Source of the DNA: Acidobacteriota bacterium
GTDB taxonomy: Bacteria; Acidobacteriota; Blastocatellia; Pyrinomonadales; Pyrinomonadaceae
NCBI GenBank assembly: GCA_016716435.1
Contig: JADJWI010000003.1
Span: forward strand, 310,001 to 374,000
Length of the DNA: 64,000 nucleotides
Direction of reading: 5' to 3'
The stretch's first letter is position 1. The number at the start of each line of letters is the position of its first letter. The position numbers were made by a program, and so were the translations under genes. Under the pieces are notes generated by a model that was given only the letters and a program-made list of their open reading frames with translations, made no database searches and was not told the DNA's origin. This document shows positions 17,737-24,615 of this stretch, piece after piece.

Positions 17737-18455
17737 CCAGCGATGCCTTTCAGCAGCACTCCGACGCCATACGCAAGGCTTGCTGCTAAGGCTCCGACGA
17801 AAAGTGTTTCGAGCCCCGAGCGGTACCACGAGTGGGTCGACCAACGGCTCTTGAAAGATCCGATCAGAAAGAATGTAACTCCCGTCATCACACAGGCGAC
17901 CAAGAACGACGATCCCCACCCGAGAAGATACGGGACGAGCGGAACGAGGCCGCAGACGACGAACGCACTGAACGTGCTCCCGGCGGCGAGCCAGGGCGAG
18001 CGTATCTCTGCCGGCAGGCCGTATTCCTCGGTCATCATCGTCTTCACCCAGCGGTTCTTATCGGAGGTGATGAGCTCGACCGCCGTTTCGAGCTCGGTGC
18101 CTTCAAAGCCTTTCGCTCGGTAGATCTCGCGGACCTCTTCGCGTTCGCCTTCCGGCTCGAGCTCGATGTGCCGATGCTCGATCTCCTCGATCCGGTGGTA
18201 GTCATCTATCTCTGCACGCGTGCCGAGAAAGTTGCTCGCGGCCATCGAAAAGCCGTCCGCAACCAGATTCGCAAATCCGAGGATCAGCACGATCTTGGTC
18301 GAAAGCTCGGCACCGGCCACTCCGGAGACAACAGCAAAGGTCGTCACGGCCCCGTCAACTCCGCCATAGATAAAATCCCGGACGTAGTTGTGGCTCGCGC
18401 CGGCAATCCGGGCCGCGATCGCCTCTCGGGTGTGTTCGTGTTCCAGGTTCGTCAC
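17733..18455 (-). CDS. VIT1/CCC1-family divalent iron/manganese transporter
   Basis: The 240-residue membrane protein starts at GTG. NYVRDFIYGGVDGAVTTFAVVSGVAGA in helix 1, the following GFANLVADGFSMAASNFLG in helix 2, a charged Glu-rich cytoplasmic loop (EEIEHRHIELEPEGEREEV) and three C-terminal helices are the family plan. CCC1/VIT1 proteins export Fe2+ or Mn2+ from the cytosol by proton antiport. It is the last gene of the minus-strand sulfur cluster, 45 bases after DUF302, and may link iron handling with sulfide stress. Confidence 0.88.
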   Translation of the reverse strand: MTNLEHEHTREAIAARIAGASHNYVRDFIYGGVDGAVTTFAVVSGVAGAELSTKIVLILGFANLVADGFSMAASNFLGTRAEIDDYHRIEEIEHRHIELEPEGEREEVREIYRAKGFEGTELETAVELITSDKNRWVKTMMTEEYGLPAEIRSPWLAAGSTFSAFVVCGLVPLVPYLLGWGSSFLVACVMTGVTFFLIGSFKSRWSTHSWYRSGLETLFVGALAASLAYGVGVLLKGIAG

Positions 18456-18500
18456 GTCGCGATGATATTACTCCTTTACCGGCTATCAAAGCCGCTTGGG

Positions 18501-18896
18501 TCAGATGCTCTCGATCGCACGCCGAAGCATCGCGTTCACATCACCGGCGAATTCATCGAGCTCGTTGCGGCCGGTAACGGACAACATCTTCTTTGCGTCG
18601 ATGGCCGCAACAACGGTAGCACCGTTTTCCTCATAAACGACAACATTACACGGAAGCAAGAGCCCGAGATCCATATCTTTTCCCAGAGCTTCAAACGCGT
18701 ACTTTGGATTGCAGGCTCCAAGGATAATGTAATTGCCGAACTCTTTCTCAAGCTTTTCTTTGAACTTGGCCTTAAGGTCGATCTCAGTCAGCACTCCAAA
18801 GCCTTCAGTTTTAAGAGCATCTTTTGTTTTTTCCAGAGCCTCGTCAAAGGTAAGTGCGAGCTCGCGTTTAATTCCGTATTCGCTATTGTTGGTCAT
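18501..18896 (-). CDS. DUF302-domain protein
   Basis: The 131-residue cytoplasmic protein matches the DUF302 pattern: FDEALEKTKDALKTEGFGVLTEID near the N-terminus, ILGACNPKYAFEAL in the middle and GLLLPCNVVVYEENGATVVAAID. The start at 18896 is chosen because AGGAGAT lies 4-10 bases upstream; a longer frame adds 16 residues without support. DUF302 proteins often sit near sulfur-oxidation and rhodanese genes. The biochemical role is unknown. The start lies inside the readthrough extension of the preceding small ORF. Confidence 0.85.
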   Translation of the reverse strand: MTNNSEYGIKRELALTFDEALEKTKDALKTEGFGVLTEIDLKAKFKEKLEKEFGNYIILGACNPKYAFEALGKDMDLGLLLPCNVVVYEENGATVVAAIDAKKMLSVTGRNELDEFAGDVNAMLRRAIESI

Positions 18897-19074
18897 TACT
18901 ATCTCCTGTTCCCGCGGGCGCGTAGGCAGCGGCATCCCTTTCATTGTCCTTACGTCGAGACCCGACGTCGCATGCCCCGCGAAGTCAGGTATTGAAGCCG
19001 AGTCTCGGCAAAATGACGAGCTGAAGCAGCAGCCACGCCGAGATAAATATTACGATAATTACGAGTCCTTCCAT
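18883..19074 (-). CDS. Candidate small membrane selenoprotein (UGA at codon 30)
   Basis: ATG at 19074 opens a 29-codon frame, nine bases after the TauE stop. It encodes one membrane helix (LVIIVIFISAWLLLQLVI) followed by LPRLGFNT, then UGA at 18987-18985. The frame continues L-R-G-A-C-D and runs to TAG at 18885-18883, so readthrough would give 63 residues with a U-x4-C pair just after the helix. A hairpin with loop GGUCU lies 16-33 bases after the UGA, as in a bacterial SECIS. If the UGA is a true stop, the gene is 18985-19074 and encodes a 29-residue membrane peptide. That the frame is coding is supported by its operon position and clean membrane segment. Selenocysteine insertion is inference. 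Confidence 0.55.
18952..18968 (-). promoter_or_regulatory. SECIS-like hairpin downstream of in-frame UGA
   Basis: On the minus strand ACGUCG (18968-18963) pairs perfectly with CGACGU (18957-18952) around the loop GGUCU (18962-18958). The loop GGU is at +23 to +25 after the UGA; in E. coli fdhF it is at +19 to +21 and the apical sequence is also GGUCU. Bacterial SECIS elements vary in this distance. The stem is short and could be a coincidence. Confidence 0.5.
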
Positions 19075-19083
19075 TTCAGTTCA

Positions 19084-19890
19084 CTACGCGAAGATCGTCT
19101 CGCGGACGATCATGTAAATGCCCATCACAAGTACGAACCACCCAAATGCGGTCTTGAGCCGGTGTCCGGCGATATACTTGTTGAGCCACGACCCGATGAA
19201 AATGCCGGAGACCGACGCAGCTGTAAAGCCGAGCAAGAACGGCCACTCTATCGGCATGCCGGCCTGCAGGTCGCCGGTAAAGCCAAGCAGCGACTTCATC
19301 GCTATGATAAAGAGCGACGTTCCGACCGCCCTCTTCATATCCAGCTTGGCAAAAAGCACCAAAGCCGGGATGATCAGAAAACCGCCGCCCGCACCGACAA
19401 GGCCGGTCAGCGTTCCGACCCCAGCCCCTTCCGCCAAGATGAGGCCGAAGTGGTGTGATCCATCCGGTTCGATCGCACCTTCAACTGCCGGAGCTTCAAC
19501 TCCGCCGCGGATCATCGACCACGATGTGGCGATCATGAGCAAGGCGAAGAGCAATAGAAGCCCCGTACCTTTAGAAACACCAAAGTCTGCCGAGCCGATC
19601 GTGTCCGGAATAGCCGGCATGATCCAAGCCCTGGTCACATAGACCGCAATGATCGACGGGATGCCGAACAGGAATGCGATCTTAAAATCGACCAGTTTAC
19701 GGATCGAGTTCTGGATGCCCCCGACGAGGGCGGTCGAACCCACAACGAACAGCGAATACGCTGTCGCAAGAACAGGGTCAACTCCGGCAAGATAAACCAG
19801 GACCGGAACGGTTAGAATGCTGCCGCCCGCTCCGATCAATCCGAGCGAAATGCCGATCACGGCCGCGAATATGTAAGCGAGGATGTCCAT
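19084..19890 (-). CDS. TauE/SafE-family sulfite/sulfonate exporter
   Basis: The 268-residue integral membrane protein has about eight helices in two related halves. Each starts with the family glycine motif: IGLIGAGGSILTVPVLVYLAG-like at about 15-35 and GLVGAGGGFLIIPALVLFA in the second half. TauE/SafE proteins export sulfite, sulfoacetate or related anions. The start at 19890 overlaps the upstream stop as TAATG. In a cluster with a persulfide dioxygenase the likely cargo is sulfite made in the cytoplasm. Confidence 0.88.
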   Translation of the reverse strand: MDILAYIFAAVIGISLGLIGAGGSILTVPVLVYLAGVDPVLATAYSLFVVGSTALVGGIQNSIRKLVDFKIAFLFGIPSIIAVYVTRAWIMPAIPDTIGSADFGVSKGTGLLLLFALLMIATSWSMIRGGVEAPAVEGAIEPDGSHHFGLILAEGAGVGTLTGLVGAGGGFLIIPALVLFAKLDMKRAVGTSLFIIAMKSLLGFTGDLQAGMPIEWPFLLGFTAASVSGIFIGSWLNKYIAGHRLKTAFGWFVLVMGIYMIVRETIFA

Positions 19891-20528
19891 TATCCGTTTC
19901 CGCGTGGGCCTCGTCCCATCCCCGGGCCACGTCCGCCACCTCCACCGCCGCATCGTTGAAACGCCGGCAGGTGGTTTTCCTCGGAAGCCCGCTGCAGCGC
20001 CCGATATGTGTCGAGAATGTCCTGCCGTTCGGTCGTCTTGAATAGTCGCGTATAAAGATCACGGTTCAAGATCTCGGCTTCAACGCCCGCTTTGCATGCC
20101 TCGGCTACCGACTTGTAGGTCGGCACATTGCCCGGCCACGGGTTCTCCGGTATCTCCATACCGTATTTCGTGAATAGTGCCTTTAGCATATCGGCATGCC
20201 TCATCTCGGCCCGGACGATGTTGACGAACGGCCGCGGGTCGTTGAACTCGCGGTTGACCTGTTGATAGATGGCAATTGCCATGTATTCGTCGTTCAACGC
20301 AAGCAAGAGTCTCTCGATCTCGGCCTTCTTCAAATCGCCTTTGTAAGCAGCAAAATCAAAGTCACAGATCTTGCATTCCGTTGGTTGTTCTTTCTGCACC
20401 TCGTTTTGGGTCGCTGCTGCTATTGGCTCCGGCGAGGCAGCTGCGGCGTTGTTCGAGATCGCCGTGCCGCAAGCGGCGGTTGCGAACATGAATAGGGCGA
20501 ATAGGCCCGTTGTTAATATCACTCTCAT
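19890..20528 (-). CDS. DUF2202 ferritin-like lipoprotein with Gly/Arg-rich tail
   Basis: The 212-residue protein has a lipoprotein signal with lipobox TAAC near residue 20 and a spacer rich in Ala, Pro and Gln. A CKICDFD pair follows, then a helical domain with ALNDEYMAIAIYQQV and NIVRAEMRHADMLKALFTKYG, the E...ExxH pattern of DUF2202 ferritin-like four-helix bundles that can bind a di-metal centre. The tail is CGGGGGGRGPGMGRGP-like. It should be anchored facing the periplasm. The start at 20528 has a TAGGAG ribosome site; the longer frame adds an implausible basic leader. The role in the sulfur cluster is unknown. Confidence 0.82.
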   Translation of the reverse strand: MRVILTTGLFALFMFATAACGTAISNNAAAASPEPIAAATQNEVQKEQPTECKICDFDFAAYKGDLKKAEIERLLLALNDEYMAIAIYQQVNREFNDPRPFVNIVRAEMRHADMLKALFTKYGMEIPENPWPGNVPTYKSVAEACKAGVEAEILNRDLYTRLFKTTERQDILDTYRALQRASEENHLPAFQRCGGGGGGRGPGMGRGPRGNG

Positions 20529-20589
20529 TTCTTTACTCCTAAAGAGCGGCGGCCGCGAATTTCTCGGCGGCCGCTCGTCAATGTGTCTT

Positions 20590-21969
20590 TTATGAATTCG
20601 CACAGGCTGTTGCCAGAACATCGGTCGGAAATTCAGCCTCCATCCAAGCTTTCGTTCCGCCCGTTACGTTATAGATCTCCTTGAATCCGGCGTTCTCCAG
20701 GATGCTGGTCCCGAGGCTCGAGCGGTAGCCGCTCTGGCAAATAACGTAGGTCGGAAGATCGGGATTGAGCATGTCGATCTCACGTGCCAGCCGATCAAGC
20801 GGAAGATTGAGCGTGCCCGCGGCGTGGCCGTTGGCGTGCTCCGCCGGCCTGCGGACATCGACGAACTGAACATCGTCGGTGGCGACCGCTTCCTTGACCT
20901 TATCTACCGGGATCTGTTCGACCGTTTTCTTCTCTGCGGTGAAATCGCTGATGAGAATAAAGCCTTTCGTCGTCTCGATACCGACGCGAGCCAGCCGCAT
21001 AAATGCCTCGTCCACTTGTTCTTGCGTTTCGGCGACGATCGCGACCGGCGTTCCGATCGGGATCAGCGTTCCTGCCCACGAGGCGAACTGGCCACCGAGC
21101 CCGATGTTGATCGAATTTGGCACATGGCCCGCACCGAATTCGGTGTTCTGCCGTACATCAACAACAATGCCGTCGAAATCGATGATCTCGTTGGTCGAGA
21201 GAGCCGCCGGTTTTGGCAGGTCGTCGAGCGATGCGGAACCTTTTAGATTCTGCGAAGCGCTGACCGGGAAATATGCCGGCACCTCGGGCTGGTCGGATGC
21301 GACCACCTTGATGAATTCTTCCTTGGTCATCGGCTTGAGGGCGTAGTTAAACTTTCGCTGCTCGCCGAGCGTTGACCACGTTTCCTTTGAGAGCGATTTG
21401 CCGCAGAGCGAGCCCGCTCCGTGGGCCGGATAGACCTCGGTCTCATCGGGCAGCGGAAGGATCTTTTCGTGGAGCGAATCGTAGAGCATCGCGCCCATCT
21501 GTTCGGCGGTGAAGCCCTTTGAGCCGATCAGGTCCGGCCGGCCAACGTCGCCGATAAAGAGAGTATCCCCGGTAAACATCTTTACTGGTGCCTCGGCATT
21601 TTCCGAGTTCTTTGCAAGTATCGTAATTCCCTCGGGCGTGTGGCCGGGTGTTTCAAGAAACTTGAGCTCGATCGCTCCAACGTTCAGCGTGTCGCCGTCC
21701 TTTACCTTGAGGGTTGGGAACTCTGTGTTTGCCCGCTGGCCGTAGATGATCTCAGCTCCGGTCTTGGCCGCAAGCTCCAGATGGCCGCTGACGAAGTCGG
21801 CGTGTGAGTGCGTTTCGATCACGTACTTTATCTTTTGTCCGTTGGCCTCTGCCTCGTCGATATACTGCTGGACGTCACGCTGCGGATCGATGATCGCGGC
21901 TTCCTCGCCCGAGCCGATGTAGTACGAAGCGTGTGCCAAACATCCCAAGTAAAACTGCTTGAATTTCAT
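20590..21969 (-). CDS. MBL-fold hydrolase fused to two rhodanese domains (persulfide dioxygenase type)
   Basis: The 459-residue protein has an N-terminal metallo-beta-lactamase domain (1-250). Its metal motif is THSHADFVSGH, GHTPEG and FTGDTLFIGDVGRPDL; the Phe in the H-x-H-x-D-x position is compatible with a mononuclear-iron ETHE1/CstB-like site. The first rhodanese (about 255-350) lacks an active-site Cys. The second (about 355-459) has it in VICQSGYRSS. Such fusions oxidise glutathione or protein persulfides to sulfite and transfer the sulfur. It should be cytoplasmic and supply sulfite to the TauE exporter downstream. The start at 21969 follows GGAGAAGGAA. Confidence 0.9.
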   Translation of the reverse strand: MKFKQFYLGCLAHASYYIGSGEEAAIIDPQRDVQQYIDEAEANGQKIKYVIETHSHADFVSGHLELAAKTGAEIIYGQRANTEFPTLKVKDGDTLNVGAIELKFLETPGHTPEGITILAKNSENAEAPVKMFTGDTLFIGDVGRPDLIGSKGFTAEQMGAMLYDSLHEKILPLPDETEVYPAHGAGSLCGKSLSKETWSTLGEQRKFNYALKPMTKEEFIKVVASDQPEVPAYFPVSASQNLKGSASLDDLPKPAALSTNEIIDFDGIVVDVRQNTEFGAGHVPNSINIGLGGQFASWAGTLIPIGTPVAIVAETQEQVDEAFMRLARVGIETTKGFILISDFTAEKKTVEQIPVDKVKEAVATDDVQFVDVRRPAEHANGHAAGTLNLPLDRLAREIDMLNPDLPTYVICQSGYRSSLGTSILENAGFKEIYNVTGGTKAWMEAEFPTDVLATACANS

Positions 21970-21994
21970 TTCCTTCTCCTCTCTCATTTCTTCC

Positions 21995-22513
21995 TTAAGC
22001 TACTCGTTTGTTCCACGGCATCCTTGCGATCAGCAAGCCCATGCCGCACCAGTCGATCACCGCCGTAAAGGCCAACCCAAACCCTACGAAGCCAGCAAGT
22101 GCAATGAACCATGGATGCACTAACAAGGTCAGCACCACGCCGGTGAAGACCAGAAGCCCCGCGGCAAACCGCACCTGGCGCTCGATCGACCACGGAGCGT
22201 GCTCATCGCGTTCGATCGGCAGATCTTCTTTCTTCCAGGCCTCGAGGCCGCCGACCACGTTGACGACGTTGGTGAACCCCATCGCCTTTAGCCTGGCTTG
22301 CGCTTCCGAAGACCGCCTGCCCGTCCGGCACATCACATAGATCGGCTTTGAGTGGTCAAGCTCCTGATGCCGTTCCTCGAGTTCGCCAAGCGGCAGAAGG
22401 CTCGCCCCCGAGACCCTTCCGCCCGCAAACTCTACCTGCTCGCGGACATCGACGAGGTGTATCTCGCCGTTCTCCAACTGTTCCTTAAGTCCCACTACAG
22501 TACATTCGCTCAT
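21995..22513 (-). CDS. Membrane-anchored rhodanese with DUF2892 (YgaP-like)
   Basis: The 172-residue protein has an N-terminal rhodanese domain (5-105) with the active loop VMCRTGRRSSEA, including the catalytic Cys and two Arg. A C-terminal pair of membrane helices follows (about 115-165), typical of DUF2892. YgaP-type proteins accept sulfane sulfur at the inner face of the membrane. It is the second gene of the sulfur cluster, 28 bases after arsR and 25 before the dioxygenase. Confidence 0.9.
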   Translation of the reverse strand: MSECTVVGLKEQLENGEIHLVDVREQVEFAGGRVSGASLLPLGELEERHQELDHSKPIYVMCRTGRRSSEAQARLKAMGFTNVVNVVGGLEAWKKEDLPIERDEHAPWSIERQVRFAAGLLVFTGVVLTLLVHPWFIALAGFVGFGLAFTAVIDWCGMGLLIARMPWNKRVA

Positions 22514-22541
22514 TGCTTTGTTCCTTATTTCTCCTTTGTCC

Positions 22542-22877
22542 TTAAACTAGTGCCAAAAGTCTTGATTGAGTTTCCGCGCGGTCGCGGAGTGAGTTGCAGA
22601 CCGTGTCGCACATCTCGAAGATGCTCGAATCGGCTACGGAGTAAAAATTGAAATTCTTCTCCTGCCGCCGCTTGAGCAAGCCCGATTCCTGCATCACCTT
22701 GAGGTGCTTTGAGACGTTCGGCTGGCTCGTTCCCGTGCCGGCCGCGATCTCGTTCACCGTTTTCTCGCCTTCGCCGATGAAGTGCAGTATCCGCAACCGA
22801 ACCGGCTCGCCGAGCACCTTGAACCGCTCTGCGATCAAAACCATTAATTCGTCTGATAGAGGTTTCTCTTTCATCAT
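22542..22877 (-). CDS. ArsR-family winged-helix regulator of the sulfur cluster
   Basis: The 111-residue DNA-binding protein has the ArsR/SmtB pattern: FKVLGEPVRLRILHFIGEGEKTVNEIA, then recognition helix GTSQPNVSKHLKVMQESGLL and the wing RRQEKNFNFYSVAD. Its only cysteines are C90 and C94 (MCDTVC) in the C-terminal helix. They could form a dithiol or tetrasulfide switch or a metal site, as in persulfide sensors of the SqrR/BigR group, but the position differs. It heads the minus-strand cluster and is probably autoregulatory through the ATAT-rich site in its own promoter. Confidence 0.9.
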   Translation of the reverse strand: MMKEKPLSDELMVLIAERFKVLGEPVRLRILHFIGEGEKTVNEIAAGTGTSQPNVSKHLKVMQESGLLKRRQEKNFNFYSVADSSIFEMCDTVCNSLRDRAETQSRLLALV

Positions 22878-22881
22878 CGCT

Positions 22882-22911
22882 ATATTGCCATATACGCATA
22901 TAGTGTGTCAA
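22882..22911 (-). promoter_or_regulatory. Promoter and candidate ArsR operator of the sulfur cluster
   Basis: TTGACA at 22911-22906 is a perfect -35. CAATAT at 22887-22882 is the candidate -10 at 18 bases (GCAATA at 17). The spacer contains TATATGCGTATATG, an ATAT-N4-ATAT element of the kind ArsR proteins bind. Transcription would begin almost at the ATG at 22877 (or 22874), so the message is probably leaderless and the operator blocks polymerase directly. Confidence 0.55.
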
Positions 22912-22974
22912 CTGGAAAAATGACAGATCGAAACTTGTCCAAAGGCCCCGGGTGCCGGCCCATTTTGTTTCATT

Positions 22975-23610
22975 TCTTAATGAGACCGCACGTTTCATGA
23001 AACAGAGTGAAACACTGAAACAAGGTGAAATCGTGAAACAAGTGAAACGCCGTGGAGTTTTGAGCCCCGGCTTTGTCGAATTCCGGATTCCAAATTCCGG
23101 ATTCCGAATTCGAAGATGAGCCCTTGCTGACGCGCGGGCCTCCGACACGACATTCCGACTTCCGACTTCCGAATTCCGCATTTCTTGGTGTTCTGTTTTT
23201 CTGTGGGCAATGCGCGTTCGCGAAAACATCGTGAACAACGCGAACGTTTGGGACACATGGGACGCCTGGGACATCTGGAACACGTGGCCGGGCTTGGGTC
23301 TTGGATCTTTGGTATTCGTTCGCATTGTCAATTGTTAATTGGACCATCGTTAATTGGTTGAAAATTGGGCTTTGGGCTTGGGTCTTGGGTCTTGGGCCTT
23401 TGGTTTTTGCTTTTCTACACTCGATCTTGGCATTCCGCTTAATTACTAATCATTAATTGGCGAGAATGAAGGACTTCGGTCTGTTCGAACACGGCTTACC
23501 GCTCACTGCTTACCGCTCACTTTCTCCAGCTGTCCATTTTCATTAACCGTTCGGCGAAAGTGAACGGCGATCCGTGAGATATGGAAGATATGGATGATAT
23601 GAAAGGTGCG
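22975..23610. repeat. Gene-free stretch of short quasi-periodic repeats
   Basis: Between arsR and the terminator at 23743 I see no credible gene. Instead there are successive blocks of near-repeated words. TGAAAC variants lie at about 22997-23047, ATTCCGGATTCC/ATTCCGACTTCC variants at about 23080-23180, TGGGAC variants at about 23250-23285, TTGGG(T/C) variants at about 23365-23405 and GATATGGA/GATATGAAA at about 23577-23605. Period and word differ by block and copies are imperfect, so this is neither CRISPR nor a simple microsatellite. Open frames here are low-complexity artefacts. Confidence 0.75.
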
Positions 23611-23742
23611 AGTTGTGAGTTACCGAGTTGCAGAGTTCGGAGAGTGAAATCCAGATGCCAGATTCGCCACTCGTCACTCGCCACAAAGGCGAGCCCTCGC
23701 TTACGGTCGGGCTACTGACACGAGCGGGGCATCGCGCAAAAG

Positions 23743-23784
23743 AAAAAACGGCCGGGAGGGTTGAACCTCTCGGCCGTTTTTTTA
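23743..23784 (-). terminator. Rho-independent terminator after the Spy-like gene
   Basis: AAAAAACGGCCG at about 23743-23754 mirrors CGGCCGTTTTTTT at about 23770-23783, with inner GAGGGTT/AACCTCT pairing and a short loop. Because both A and T tracts are present it can act in both directions. It lies 37 bases after the stop of the minus-strand gene at 23821. Confidence 0.85.
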
Positions 23785-23820
23785 GGTGTTGGAGGGCACC
23801 TTTTGCAGGTAAAGTGTGGG

Positions 23821-24396
23821 CTAGTTTGCGGGCTTGGTTTCGCCGGCTTCTTTTTGCTTGAGGAACTCTTCGCGACGCTGCTGCCATCGCTGGCGGCGTT
23901 CTTCGCGACGCTGTTGTCGTTCAAGCCGGTTCTGTTCGATCTGCTGCTTCTGCTCAGGCGTCAGAACGGATTCGACCTGAGTCTTGACGAGTTCTGCACG
24001 CTGGCGGGCCTGCGTTCGGAGCTGCTCGGCACGCTGCTTTTGGTCTTCGGTGATGGTGCCGTCGCGTCGTGCCTGCATGATCGTCCGCATCTCTTCGCGA
24101 ACGGTTTCATCAGGCCGGTTGGCCTGCATTATTCCGCGAATCTGCTCTTTCTGGGCATCGGTCAGGTCGATGCCGCGGAGCCCCATCATCGGGCCGCCAC
24201 GCATTCCGCGCATGCCGCCCTTTCCGTGGCCGCCGCGCATACCCTTTCCAAGGCCGTCCTTACCGCCGCGGCGTTCATAACTGCGGCCTTCTTTCTTGCC
24301 ACTGTCATCGGTCGTTTGGGCCGTGACCGCTCCGGCAAAACCCGTAACGAGCACGGCGCCGGCTGCCAGCGACATCAATTTGCTTCTCAATCTCAT
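23821..24396 (-). CDS. Spy/CpxP-like periplasmic LTXXQ protein
   Basis: The 191-residue protein has a signal peptide cleaved near AVTAQ. A Gly/Lys/Arg/Met-rich segment lies at about 30-70 (RGGKDGLGKGMRGGHGKGG). A helical region follows with IDLTDAQKEQIRGIM and SVLTPEQKQQIEQ, the two LTXXQ motifs of Spy/CpxP envelope-stress chaperones. The C-terminus is Arg/Gln/Glu-rich coiled coil. It stands alone between a repeat-rich spacer and dxs and is followed by a strong terminator. Confidence 0.8.
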   Translation of the reverse strand: MRLRSKLMSLAAGAVLVTGFAGAVTAQTTDDSGKKEGRSYERRGGKDGLGKGMRGGHGKGGMRGMRGGPMMGLRGIDLTDAQKEQIRGIMQANRPDETVREEMRTIMQARRDGTITEDQKQRAEQLRTQARQRAELVKTQVESVLTPEQKQQIEQNRLERQQRREERRQRWQQRREEFLKQKEAGETKPAN

Positions 24397-24615
24397 AATT
24401 TTACCTCTTCAGAAGAATTCGGATGATTTCCTTATCGTTTTTCTTACGACACCACCTTAGACGATAGACCTCGCCCTTTAGCCGAAAAATACCTGTAAAG
24501 ATGTGTAAACTCGCCCGAGCGAAAACCGCCCGGGCTAAACAGGCGAATTGAACAATGCCGATATAAAAGGCTAAAATGCGGAGTTCACGGAAATATTGCA
24601 GAACCACGGAGCTAA

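Noticed and set aside
17832..18995. 387-codon plus-strand frame opposite the VIT1 and DUF302 genes
   Set aside because: It is the GC-rich antisense shadow of VIT1 and DUF302, whose family motifs are clear on the minus strand.
22525..23347. Long open frames on the minus strand across the repeat spacer
   Set aside because: Their translations are low-complexity (FHLFHDFTLFQCFTLFHE-like) and arise from the repeats, and one runs over arsR in another frame.
22975..23610. CRISPR array
   Set aside because: Repeated words are only 6-8 bases, inexact and change from block to block. There are no constant 24-40 base repeats with spacers and no cas genes.
24401..24607. 68-codon minus-strand frame between the Spy-like gene and dxs
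   Set aside because: It lies in the divergent promoter region, has an odd Arg/Leu composition and ends next to the Spy-like start. A small 9-bp hairpin at 24513-24535 lies there instead, without a T run.
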